This document shows positions 26,156 through 34,363 of a stretch of 46,033 nt of DNA, piece by piece. How positions within the stretch are numbered: position 1 is the first letter of the stretch; each line of letters opens with the position of its first letter. The stretch lies in the NCBI GenBank assembly GCA_902571865.1, contig CACGDO010000010.1, positions 1-46,033 on the forward strand. Direction: 5' to 3'. Source of the DNA: an uncultured Alphaproteobacteria bacterium (GTDB taxonomy: Bacteria; Pseudomonadota; Alphaproteobacteria; HIMB59; GCA-002718135). The notes under the pieces were generated by a model. It was not told the DNA's origin, did no database searches, and worked only from the letters and a program-made list of their open reading frames with translations. The position numbers and the translations under genes are program-made.

Positions 26156-27631
26156 ATGGGAAAAAAAGCAGTAGTTATAGGAAGTGGTTTTGGAGGTATT
26201 GCGATTAGTCTAAGACTAAAAAAATTAGGCTATGATACAACAATTATTGAAAAACTAGACGAGCTTGGAGGAAGAGCAAGAGTTTTTGAAGTGAATGGTT
26301 TTAAACATGATGCTGGACCAACAGTTATAACAGCACCATTTCTTTTTGATGAATTATTTAGTCTATTTGGAAAAAAAAGAGAAGATTATTTGAGTTTTGT
26401 TCCTCTTGAGCCCTGGTATAGGTATTATTTTCATGATGGTAAAACTTTTGATTATTGTTCTACTATCGAAAAGACAAATAACGAAATAAGCAAATATGAT
26501 AATAGAGACATCAAAGGATATTCTAAACTCTTAAATCAATCAAAAAAAATTTTTGATGTAGGGTTCACACAATTAGCTGACAAACCATTTATTTCTTTTT
26601 TTAAAATGTTAGGCGTTATTCCTAATTTAATTATTTTAAAAAGTTATTTCACAGTATCTCAACTTGTAAATAGTTATCTAAAAAATCCATATCTTAGAAA
26701 AGCATTTTCAATTCACCCACTTTTAGTTGGAGGTGATCCACACACAACAACATCTATTTACGCTTTGATTCATTATTTAGAGAGAAAATGGGGCGTATTT
26801 TTTTGTATGGGTGGAACTGGTAAAATCGTATCTGAACTAAAACAATTAATGATTGATTGTGGTATTAAAATAAAAACAAATACAGAGGCAAAAGAATTTA
26901 TTGTTGAAAATAATAGGATAACAAAAATATTAACAAACAATGAAGAGATTTCCAATATAGATCTGGTTGTTTGTAATGCTGATCCACCCATGGTTTACTC
27001 CAAACTTTTAAAAAAACAAAATTTAAAAAGACCTGTATTAAAAGAAAAAAACTTATTGTATTCAATGGGGCTTTTTGTTCTTTTCTTTGGTACGAAAAAA
27101 CAATACCATAAAGTTGCTCATCATACTATTTGGATGACTGAAAGATTTAAATCTTTACTTCATGATATATTTAAAAATAAAATATTATCTGAAGATTTTT
27201 CTTTATATATTCATAGACCTACCGCAACTGATAAATCGTTTGCTCCAGAAGGATGTGATAGTTTTTATGTTCTATGCCCAGTTCCCAATTTACAAGGCAA
27301 AATTGATTGGGATGTTGAATCAGAAAACCTTAAAAATAAGATAGTTAAAGAATTATCACAAACAATTATGCCAGATTTAGAAAAGAGTATTACAGATGTT
27401 TTTTGGATGAACCCTAAAGATTTTAAAAACGATTACAATTCTATGCACGGAGCAGGATTTTCTATAGCCCCAATTTTTACACAGTCAGCTTGGTTTAGAT
27501 ATCACAACAAAGATAAAAAAATTAAAAATTTATATTTTTCTGCAGCAGGCTCTCATCCAGGGGCTGGAATACCAGGTGTTCTTTCCTCAGCTAAAGTTGT
27601 TGAAAATATCATCAAATCTGAATTAAAATAA
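26156..27631 (+). CDS. crtI: Phytoene desaturase (lycopene-forming)
   Basis: It converts phytoene to lycopene by successive FAD-dependent desaturations. The N-terminal dinucleotide loop is VIGSGFGGIAISLRL. ELGGRARVFEVNGFKHDAGP, here ELGGRARVFE plus FKHDAGPTVI, is the CrtI signature. The C-terminal SAAGSHPGAGIPGVLSSAK matches the bacterial desaturase motif. The length of 491 residues is normal. It is the first of four tightly packed genes (3-base gap to crtB) leading to retinal. Confidence 0.95.
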   Translation: MGKKAVVIGSGFGGIAISLRLKKLGYDTTIIEKLDELGGRARVFEVNGFKHDAGPTVITAPFLFDELFSLFGKKREDYLSFVPLEPWYRYYFHDGKTFDYCSTIEKTNNEISKYDNRDIKGYSKLLNQSKKIFDVGFTQLADKPFISFFKMLGVIPNLIILKSYFTVSQLVNSYLKNPYLRKAFSIHPLLVGGDPHTTTSIYALIHYLERKWGVFFCMGGTGKIVSELKQLMIDCGIKIKTNTEAKEFIVENNRITKILTNNEEISNIDLVVCNADPPMVYSKLLKKQNLKRPVLKEKNLLYSMGLFVLFFGTKKQYHKVAHHTIWMTERFKSLLHDIFKNKILSEDFSLYIHRPTATDKSFAPEGCDSFYVLCPVPNLQGKIDWDVESENLKNKIVKELSQTIMPDLEKSITDVFWMNPKDFKNDYNSMHGAGFSIAPIFTQSAWFRYHNKDKKIKNLYFSAAGSHPGAGIPGVLSSAKVVENIIKSELK

Positions 27632-27633
27632 CA

Positions 27634-28515
27634 ATGATTGATTTAGAACTAAATTCGTCGACCGACCTTAAAAGAGAAGGTAAAAGTTTTTATTGGGCAA
27701 GTTTTTTTTTACCAAAAAGTTCAAAAAAAAATGCTGGCATTCTATATTCAATTTGTAGATATTTTGACGATATTGCTGATAAGCATAGCCAAGACCAATC
27801 TAACTATCTTAAAAACTCAATTGAGGAAATTAAAAATAATAAAAACAATAAGGTAAATGTTTTTTTAAAAAAAAATAATATTAATAATGCTATTCTTATC
27901 GATTTAATTGACGGATTAATTTTGGATCAGAAGAATATTAGAATTCAAAATACGGAGGAGCTTATAAAATACTCTTACCATGTTGCTGGCACTGTTGGTT
28001 TAATGATGTCTAAAATTATAGGAGTAAAACATAGAAAAGCATCAAAATCTGCAATTGATTTAGGAATTGGTATGCAATTAACAAATATAGCACGTGATGT
28101 TTATGAAGACTCAAAAATTAAAAGAATATATCTACCAGCTAGTTGGATACCTAATATTTCTTTAAAAGACTTAAACAATCTAAATAAATTTACTTCAGAA
28201 AATGATGAAAAAATATCAAATGCAATTCATAAAGTAATAACTTTATCAGAAAAGTTTTATGAAAATGGTTTTGCTGGTTTGAAATATATACCCCTCTCTA
28301 CTAGACTGGGAATATTCATTGCGGCTAACGTTTATAGAGGTATTGGTATAAAAATAAAATCTAATAAAAAAAAATATTTGAGAGAAAGAATATATTTAAA
28401 CTCATTAGAAAAATCTTTTATTACAATTAAATCACTTTTCCTTTTCATTTTTATTCCATTGATGAATTATAAATATCAAAAAATAAGAGATATTCTTCCA
28501 AATGAAAATTTATAA
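27634..28515 (+). CDS. crtB: Phytoene synthase
   Basis: It condenses two geranylgeranyl diphosphates to phytoene. The first aspartate-rich motif is YFDDIAD (about residues 43-49). The second is in IGMQLTNIARDVYEDSK. YLPASWIP is also conserved. The length of 293 residues is typical. It overlaps crtY by 14 bases. The substrate-making crtE (GGPP synthase) is not in the window. Confidence 0.95.
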   Translation: MIDLELNSSTDLKREGKSFYWASFFLPKSSKKNAGILYSICRYFDDIADKHSQDQSNYLKNSIEEIKNNKNNKVNVFLKKNNINNAILIDLIDGLILDQKNIRIQNTEELIKYSYHVAGTVGLMMSKIIGVKHRKASKSAIDLGIGMQLTNIARDVYEDSKIKRIYLPASWIPNISLKDLNNLNKFTSENDEKISNAIHKVITLSEKFYENGFAGLKYIPLSTRLGIFIAANVYRGIGIKIKSNKKKYLRERIYLNSLEKSFITIKSLFLFIFIPLMNYKYQKIRDILPNENL

Positions 28516-29584
28516 AGCTGCTATAATCGGCTTAGGCCCTAGTGGTTTAGCAGTAAATAAAATTCTTTACGGAAATGGCTTTGATGAAATTATTGCATTT
28601 GAAAGTGAAGACATAAATAAAAGAGATAATTTTTTTGGTTTTTGGTTAACAGATTGGATGAGGCCTTTTGAAAATATTATTGAAAAAAAATGGTACAAGT
28701 GGACCATTGGAAATAAAAATATTGATATAACACATACAAGTTTAGACAAACCTTATTGTGTCATAAGTTTTAAAACTTGGAAAAAATTCTGTTTAGAAAC
28801 AAAAAATAACTTAGAAATAGTAAATAAACAAGTTGTTCAATATTTTCCTGAACAAAATTATTTTAAAATAATTACTGCTGATAACAAAATATATTACGCT
28901 CAAAACATATATGATTCACGATCAACAAAAGAAAAAAAAGATGAATTGTTACAACATTTTTTTGGAATTAATATTACGGTAGCAGATAATACTTTTAATG
29001 AAAATAAATTAACCTTGATGCACTTTACAGAAGAAAAAAATGTTTTACATTTTATATACATCCTACCATTTAGTCATAATAAAGCGCTTGTTGAATCGAC
29101 GGTTTTTTCAAAAGATGTTTTTCACAGCTCTTGGTATAGACAAAAAATAAATGATTACTTGAAGAGAAATAATATTAATACATTTAAAGAACAGAGTTCA
29201 GAACAAGGAGTAATCCCAATGTTTTTTGCAGAGGAGAAAAGATCAGTTAATTCTAATATCTTCAATATTGGTATTAGAGGAGGTGCCTGCAAGCCCTCTA
29301 CTGGATATGCCTTTTCATTTCTTATAAAACAAATCCAATTGTTAAAAAGTTCAAAGAAAAACTATGTAAATATCCATAATTTTTTAGAAAGAAAAATGGA
29401 TAAGGTTTTTATTAATTTTTTAAAAAATAACAGAGAAGATGGAAAGTCATTTATAAAGCTCGCATCTAATCTAAATGGAAATGAATTCCAAAGTTTTATG
29501 ATGGGTGAATCAAATTTACTAACTAAGTTAAAAATTATAAATAGTATGCCCAAGCTTCCTTTTATAAAAGAATTATTTAAATAA
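28502..29584 (+). CDS. crtY: Lycopene beta-cyclase (CrtY type)
   Basis: It forms beta-ionone rings at both ends of lycopene, giving beta-carotene. The N-terminal nucleotide-binding loop is AIIGLGPSGLAV. GFWLTDWM and IRGGACKPSTGYAFSF follow; the second matches the CrtY G-G-..-P-TGY motif late in the protein. The length of 360 residues is slightly short. It ends one base before blh. Substrate and position in the operon make the assignment firm, though sequence identity to known CrtY looks modest. Confidence 0.88.
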   Translation: MKIYKAAIIGLGPSGLAVNKILYGNGFDEIIAFESEDINKRDNFFGFWLTDWMRPFENIIEKKWYKWTIGNKNIDITHTSLDKPYCVISFKTWKKFCLETKNNLEIVNKQVVQYFPEQNYFKIITADNKIYYAQNIYDSRSTKEKKDELLQHFFGINITVADNTFNENKLTLMHFTEEKNVLHFIYILPFSHNKALVESTVFSKDVFHSSWYRQKINDYLKRNNINTFKEQSSEQGVIPMFFAEEKRSVNSNIFNIGIRGGACKPSTGYAFSFLIKQIQLLKSSKKNYVNIHNFLERKMDKVFINFLKNNREDGKSFIKLASNLNGNEFQSFMMGESNLLTKLKIINSMPKLPFIKELFK

Positions 29585-29585
29585 T

Positions 29586-30404
29586 ATGTTAGCCGACCTT
29601 ACAATTTTAAATATTATTTCTTTTTTCTTAATTTTTTTCATTGGTCTTCCACACGGTTCATTTGATGGCGCAGTTGCTTCTCTAGTAGGTTTTAGTAACA
29701 GAATTCAATTTCTACAATTTATATTTTACTACCTAGTTTTATTTTTTCTAGTCATTTTATTTTGGATATATTTTCCTATTATTGCGCTAATGATTTTTAT
29801 TACAATGACTATTGCTCATTTTGGATTATGTGATTGGACAAATTTTAAAATAAATAAATACAAGTATTCTATAAGCTTTACTTATGGAACGACAATTATT
29901 TTTGGAATAATATTTTTCAACGAAGATCAATCTTTTTTGATATTTGAATATCTGACAAATAATAATATTTACTTAATGAAAAAGTATTTTTTTATTCCAT
30001 ATGTTTTAACTTTATTATCTATAATATATTTTATTTATCTCTCCTTATTTGAAAAGAAATTACGAAAAGGAATTATTGAGATTCTATTTCTTTTATTAAT
30101 TTTTTATTTTTTTGATCCATTACTAAGCTTTGCAATATACTTCTGTTTTTTTCACACATACAAACATTTAAAACATCTGATTAAAAATATCTATTTAAAT
30201 TTAAAAAATAAATACTTTGTTATTTATTCCACAATAATTTTTACAGTAGTTTCTTGGATTGGAGGTTTAGGAGTTGTTTATTATTTAGTTCAAAATTTAT
30301 CACTATATGAGTCGATATTAAAAGTAATTTTTATTGGACTTGCTGCTTTAACACTTCCTCACATGTTACTTGTTGATATTGTCTATAGAAGAAGATTTAA
30401 ATAA
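29586..30404 (+). CDS. blh: Beta-carotene 15,15'-dioxygenase (Brp/Blh family)
   Basis: This integral-membrane enzyme cleaves beta-carotene into two retinals. It has about 7-8 hydrophobic helices. Candidate iron-ligand histidines sit where the family has them: H23 in GLPHGSFDG, H78 in TIAHFGLCDW, and H190 and H194 in FHTYKHLKH. The length of 272 residues is typical. It is the last gene of the crtI-crtB-crtY-blh operon. Its product would be the chromophore of a rhodopsin encoded elsewhere; none is in the window. Confidence 0.92.
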   Translation: MLADLTILNIISFFLIFFIGLPHGSFDGAVASLVGFSNRIQFLQFIFYYLVLFFLVILFWIYFPIIALMIFITMTIAHFGLCDWTNFKINKYKYSISFTYGTTIIFGIIFFNEDQSFLIFEYLTNNNIYLMKKYFFIPYVLTLLSIIYFIYLSLFEKKLRKGIIEILFLLLIFYFFDPLLSFAIYFCFFHTYKHLKHLIKNIYLNLKNKYFVIYSTIIFTVVSWIGGLGVVYYLVQNLSLYESILKVIFIGLAALTLPHMLLVDIVYRRRFK

Positions 30405-30458
30405 ATCGTTTTCTCAAATATTGACTTATAAATTCAAAGTGGTAATTGTGTAAAATAT

Positions 30459-30533
30459 GCGGGCGTAGCTCAGGGGTAGAGCGCAACCTTGCCAAGGTTG
30501 AAGTCGAGGGTTCGAATCCCTTCGCCCGCTCCA
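30459..30533 (+). tRNA. tRNA-Gly (anticodon GCC)
   Basis: A full cloverleaf is visible. The acceptor stem is GCGGGCG pairing with CGCCCGC. The D arm lies around GCTCAGGGGTAGAGC. The anticodon stem CAACC/GGTTG has the loop TTGCCAA giving anticodon GCC. The T arm is GAGGG-TTCGAATC-CCTTC-like, followed by discriminator T and an encoded CCA. Downstream sits a decayed integrase fragment, indicating that the 3' end of this tRNA served as an integration site. Confidence 0.97.
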
Positions 30534-30608
30534 ATTTTGAGCGAGTTAGATTAAAACGCTCCACTTACGATCCAATAGAGCCAAACTTTTCCTAGAAAGA
30601 GAGAACTT

Positions 30609-30794
30609 ATGGCTACAATTCAAAAGCGTAAATACTTAAATTAAACTAGTTACCAAGTTCGCATAAGGCGACTGTGCATAAAGACAATAACTAAAAGTTT
30701 CATGAATAAAACCGACGCTAAGCGGTGGGCAAGGAACATGGAAACGAAACTTGATCGAGGGGATTACTCCGATTACTTTTATGTTTTAGTATAA
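30609..30794 (+). pseudogene. Tyrosine-integrase N-terminal remnant
   Basis: Translating from ATG at 30609 gives MATIQKRKYLN, one in-frame TAA (30642-30644), then TSYQVRIRR, KTDAKRWARNME and LDRGDYSDY. This tracks the N-terminal arm-binding domain of phage and island tyrosine recombinases (typically MATI.KRK...SYQVRIR...F..KtdA.rWa...E..ldrG). Only about 60 codons remain, with no catalytic domain. The end runs into the 3' end of the leftward membrane-protein gene. Its GC content is about 38% by hand count, visibly richer than flanking genes, which suits foreign origin. It begins 75 bases after tRNA-Gly. Confidence 0.75.
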
Positions 30795-31270
30795 AATTTT
30801 TGATTACAATGAGGGCATAATACAAGACCTTCTCTGTTTATTGGAAGCCTTACATATCTTGTACAATTTGTACTAGTACACCTTCTAATAACTCTTTTTT
30901 CACCAAACGTATTTTTAATCGAACTATTTTTTCCAAAAATTTCACCTTCATTTTTATTATTATTTAATAATTCAAAATTAGAATTAAAAAATTCACCAGA
31001 CTCTATTAAATCTTTGGTAAAATCATAGGCCCAATAATTTATAAATATTATAGTCAAACCAAGAGGAAGATAAACAATAGGAAACCACCACAAACCTGAA
31101 TACAACATTCCTATAAATCCAATATCAACTAAGACCGCCATACAAAGAGGCAAATATAAAATATTATAAAAGTGACCCCAAAAACCAAAAGCCACTATTG
31201 CTAATAATAAATAAATTGAAATTGTTTTAACTGTTGGGTATTCAACAAATATTTGGGTTATCAAATCCAT
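30779..31270 (-). CDS. Membrane protein with C-terminal zinc ribbon, unknown function
   Basis: I do not recognise a named family. Residues 1-80 contain three or four hydrophobic helices (for example ISIYLLLAIVAFGFWG and FPIVYLPLGLTIIFINYW). A polar linker rich in Asn follows. The tail has four cysteines as C131-x4-C136 and C152-x2-C155, fitting a small zinc ribbon on the cytoplasmic side. The gene is 17 bases downstream of another membrane protein gene and probably shares its transcript. Its stop codon overlaps the integrase fossil, so it lies at the island edge. Confidence 0.6.
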   Translation of the reverse strand: MDLITQIFVEYPTVKTISIYLLLAIVAFGFWGHFYNILYLPLCMAVLVDIGFIGMLYSGLWWFPIVYLPLGLTIIFINYWAYDFTKDLIESGEFFNSNFELLNNNKNEGEIFGKNSSIKNTFGEKRVIRRCTSTNCTRYVRLPINREGLVLCPHCNQKFYTKT

Positions 31271-31287
31271 TTTCTTAAATCTATAAT

Positions 31288-31809
31288 CTATCTATTCATT
31301 GCTTTAGCTTTTTTATATTTGAAGAAAAAGAAATAACTACCAATTATTTCTCCAATTACAGTTATCCAAAATAAAATTACAAAATATTTAGAAATAATTG
31401 TTGGTTTAGAACACGAATTATAATTTGAAAAAGTAATTCCTTGATAAAAATAATCTAAAATTTTCCTCCATATATTATTTGGACAACCTTCTAAAACTAA
31501 ACCACCAACTTTATCTGGAATAGATTGGAAATATAAATAGAAGGCAATAATTAGACAAGCAGTAACAATAATTTCTGCGATAATATATATACTTAGAAAC
31601 ACCTCTGAATCTTTAAGATCTTCTTTAGGTTCATATTTTTTCTTTTGTGAACTATGATCTTTAAGAGTGTTATAGATTTTATAAATTGGATAAAAAATTA
31701 CGAATAAAATAAATATGATAAAATATTGAAAAAGGTTATCAATCCAAATTGCTATCAACTCTATAAATTGTGAAGCCCAAGCTAAGAATAACCATAAATA
31801 AATCTCCAT
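31288..31809 (-). CDS. Small multi-pass membrane protein, unknown function
   Basis: No family is recognised. Hydrophobic segments lie at roughly residues 3-18, 24-45, 75-95 and 140-160 of the 173-residue protein. There are two cysteines in a predicted outside loop (EGCPNN and NSCSKP) that could form a disulfide. The open frame begins with TTG at 31839, but ATG at 31809 (MEIYLWLF) is the more likely start. It is followed closely by the zinc-ribbon membrane protein, so the two may act together. Confidence 0.55.
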   Translation of the reverse strand: MEIYLWLFLAWASQFIELIAIWIDNLFQYFIIFILFVIFYPIYKIYNTLKDHSSQKKKYEPKEDLKDSEVFLSIYIIAEIIVTACLIIAFYLYFQSIPDKVGGLVLEGCPNNIWRKILDYFYQGITFSNYNSCSKPTIISKYFVILFWITVIGEIIGSYFFFFKYKKAKAMNR

Positions 31810-31895
31810 AAAATATATCTTAGCACCTAAAATCAACAAAGTTTAGAATTAACAAAAAAACTAAAGCTCAAATTAGATTACTAATTGTGGAGAAA

Positions 31896-32696
31896 CTAAA
31901 TTTTTGCGAAAATATTTGCCATATTGTTTATTTCAATATTCTCTAAATCAATTTCATTTCTTAAATCAGACATATCAAAAAACTTGTAATTATATTTTTT
32001 TAAAAATAAATTAATTTCTATTTTATTATCCTCCCTTACTTCAATTATAATTTTTGGCTTGTAGTGATTTATTAATTTTTCACACCCTAAAAGAACTTTA
32101 TAATCTTCACCTTCAGTGTCTATTTTTAAACCTCTCAAGGGTTTGTTTAATTTATTAAAATAAATATCATCGATAGAATAAACATCAACATCTATGCCTA
32201 CACTATCAAGTTTACCACCTTTAGATAAGTACGATTTATCTGTTAAAATATTAAATTTTTTTCTTCCTGTAAAATTTGAAGCAGCTCCAAGAATATTTGT
32301 TATATTTTTTGTAATTCCATTAAGCCTTAAGTTTGTTATTAATCTTGCCATATTCATGAAATAGGGTTCAAAACAAATAACGTCATTTTCATTGTTTGCT
32401 TTGATACAGGCTAATGAATATAATCCAGTATGGGCCCCCACATCAATAAATGTCCCATTTTCTTTTGAAATATCAAACCAAATATCTAGTGATGTCAAAT
32501 CATGCTCATCTTTCCAAAAAAACTTAATAATAGATGAATCATCATTTAAAATGTTTAGCATTAGAAAAGAAGTATTTGTTATTCTAAAATTAACAACTCC
32601 ATTATGAGGCGGTAATTTCTGAAGCTCCTTTAACGACATGTTTTTATAATTTAAATTAGAATTTATTTTTTTGAATTTTATAGCTTCATCTGACAT
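31896..32696 (-). CDS. FkbM family methyltransferase
   Basis: This class I SAM-dependent methyltransferase has the FkbM pattern: FIDVGAHTGLYS (83-94) is the SAM loop, VICFEPYFMN (107-116) carries the ribose-binding glutamate, and LKIDTEGEDYKVLLG is the typical later FkbM motif (lKiDvEG.E). FkbM enzymes O-methylate sugars or other small molecules, and in islands like this they usually modify surface glycans. The length of 266 residues is usual. It is divergent from the following 2OG oxygenase-like gene across a 62-base gap. Confidence 0.85.
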   Translation of the reverse strand: MSDEAIKFKKINSNLNYKNMSLKELQKLPPHNGVVNFRITNTSFLMLNILNDDSSIIKFFWKDEHDLTSLDIWFDISKENGTFIDVGAHTGLYSLACIKANNENDVICFEPYFMNMARLITNLRLNGITKNITNILGAASNFTGRKKFNILTDKSYLSKGGKLDSVGIDVDVYSIDDIYFNKLNKPLRGLKIDTEGEDYKVLLGCEKLINHYKPKIIIEVREDNKIEINLFLKKYNYKFFDMSDLRNEIDLENIEINNMANIFAKI

Positions 32697-32758
32697 AATA
32701 AATATAATATACTAAATTGAGAGATCTTAAATAAAAACTCTTTCTATTTATTTTAAAT

Positions 32759-33439
32759 ATGAAAATTTATAACCTTTTTCCATTAACAGTAATGCAAGAT
32801 AAAATACATTTAGAAAGCAAAGAAAGAGATATTTTGATTAATGAAATAAAAAGAATGAAATTAGAAACTGAAAATAAAAAAACAAACTTTGCGTGGACAG
32901 GAGACACCAAAGGACATGAGTTTTTATTTTCCAATAACTTGTTTAGTAGCCTTTCAGCAAAAATTTCTAACTCAATTATTCAATATTTAAAAATCCTAGA
33001 AATAAATACTGATAAACTCGATATTTATTATCAAAGATCTTGGGCAACTTTTACAGAAAATAAACAGAGTATTAATTTCCACACTCACTCTCAGTCTAAT
33101 TTAAGTTTTGCATATTACTTATCAAAACCAGAGAATTCAGGAGGAATTATTTTTAGATCAAATGAACTACAAAATGAAGTAGCTAAAAATATTTTTACAA
33201 GTAGCAAATTAGATAAATCTTTAATTAATAAACCAAATCAATATAACTCAGATAGATCAATGTTTGATTTAGAGCAAGACTCAATAATAATCTTTCCTTC
33301 AAAAACCCCTCATGCAACAATGCCCAATAGTTCTAATAAGCCAAGGATTTCAATATCAGGTGATGTTACAATTATGCTTAAAGATAGTAAGGGTTTTGAG
33401 CATTTAATGCCCAATTTCAAAAATTGGACTAAATTTTAA
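32759..33439 (+). CDS. Putative 2OG-Fe(II) oxygenase (TIGR02466-like)
   Basis: The core suggests a non-haem iron, 2-oxoglutarate-dependent oxygenase fold. FHTHSQSNLSFAYYL (108-122) gives an HxH start of the iron site, FPSKTPHATMPN (179-190) supplies the distal histidine H185, and KPRISISGDV carries the 2OG-binding arginine (R196). The spacing parallels the clearer homologue at 36940-37536. Substrate is unknown. Island neighbours suggest a glycan or phage-like modification role. The 3' end overlaps a convergent glycosyltransferase-like gene by 4 bases. Confidence 0.65.
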   Translation: MKIYNLFPLTVMQDKIHLESKERDILINEIKRMKLETENKKTNFAWTGDTKGHEFLFSNNLFSSLSAKISNSIIQYLKILEINTDKLDIYYQRSWATFTENKQSINFHTHSQSNLSFAYYLSKPENSGGIIFRSNELQNEVAKNIFTSSKLDKSLINKPNQYNSDRSMFDLEQDSIIIFPSKTPHATMPNSSNKPRISISGDVTIMLKDSKGFEHLMPNFKNWTKF

Positions 33440-34266
33440 TTCGATAACATTTCTACAAAATTCTTAGAAATCATTTCTACAGTCATTATTTCATTACATT
33501 TTTTACAATGTTTACAAGGTATTTTCATTCCACAAGGAGATCCCTCAATATTAATATAAATGTTTTTATGAATTGCATAACCAGTAATTTCAGGATCAAT
33601 CCAACCACCGTAAATAAATAAACCTATTTTATTTAAAGCTCCAGCTGCATGAGTAAATCCACCCTCGCCCCCTATTGAGTAATCACATTTATTTAGTACT
33701 GCACAAGCCTCTCTAAAACTTGATTTAAATTTAAATATACCATCAATTATTTCACTATCTCGAAATATAGATTGTACGAATAGATATTCATTTTTAAATT
33801 CATTTAAAAATAATTTCCAATTTTCGATCCCCCAATTCCTATTTTCTGACGCATTATTTTTTGTAGTTTTAATTCTACAAGGTTCTATAAAAATAATTTT
33901 TTTGTACATATTTTTTTTTTCTTTATTCCACCATTCTTTTGCAGAAGTAAGAATGTCCGAGGCAAATTCTTTTTCCTGTTTTGAAAAATATAACTCACCA
34001 ATTTTAACTTTATGATTTTCATTCCAATGATACTTATCTTCAGTCTCTTTTATAAAATATGGTCTATGTCCAGAGTAGCTATCTATCCATATAGTTTGCA
34101 TGTTTTGAAGCTGTGAAAATCTTTTAATATTTGGATTATTATTAAAAATTACTGAATCAGTTATAATTCCTTTCTGTCTGTTTCCAGAAACTATTTGATG
34201 ATTAGGATATTTCAGCTTTAATTCTTTAGCGTAACCAGTTATCATAATTTCATCACCAAAGCCCAT
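33436..34266 (-). CDS. GT9/heptosyltransferase-like glycosyltransferase
   Basis: The N-terminus MGFGDEIMITGYAKELKLKYP resembles the GT9 start (G.GD.i...pal..Lk..yP), here seen as GFGDEIMITG plus a YPNHQIV strand. The C-terminal half has YSIGGEGGFTHAAGALNKIG, matching the GT9 nucleotide-sugar-binding GG.tHlAAal.kp segment, followed by GLFIYGGWIDPEITGY. A CGMKIPCKHCKKC cysteine cluster lies near the end; terminal cysteine clusters (Cx6C type) are also seen in some heptosyltransferase-like proteins. It probably adds a sugar to an envelope or capsule glycan. The length of 276 residues is short for GT9. Confidence 0.6.
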   Translation of the reverse strand: MGFGDEIMITGYAKELKLKYPNHQIVSGNRQKGIITDSVIFNNNPNIKRFSQLQNMQTIWIDSYSGHRPYFIKETEDKYHWNENHKVKIGELYFSKQEKEFASDILTSAKEWWNKEKKNMYKKIIFIEPCRIKTTKNNASENRNWGIENWKLFLNEFKNEYLFVQSIFRDSEIIDGIFKFKSSFREACAVLNKCDYSIGGEGGFTHAAGALNKIGLFIYGGWIDPEITGYAIHKNIYINIEGSPCGMKIPCKHCKKCNEIMTVEMISKNFVEMLSN

Positions 34267-34363
34267 AATTTTATAATATTAAAAATTTTATCAATTAACT
34301 AGACATAAATTAAACTATGATTAATAAATTTTAATTTATAAGATATACTGAATAATAATTAAG

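Noticed and set aside
30421-30456. Promoter for tRNA-Gly (TTGACT at 30421, TAAAAT at 30451)
   Set aside because: Spacing is about 24 bases, and the TAAAAT is too close to the mature tRNA end; no convincing -10 could be fixed.
30537-30565. GAGCG/CGCTC inverted repeat after tRNA-Gly
   Set aside because: Five-base arms with a long loop; not convincing as terminator or attachment-site structure.
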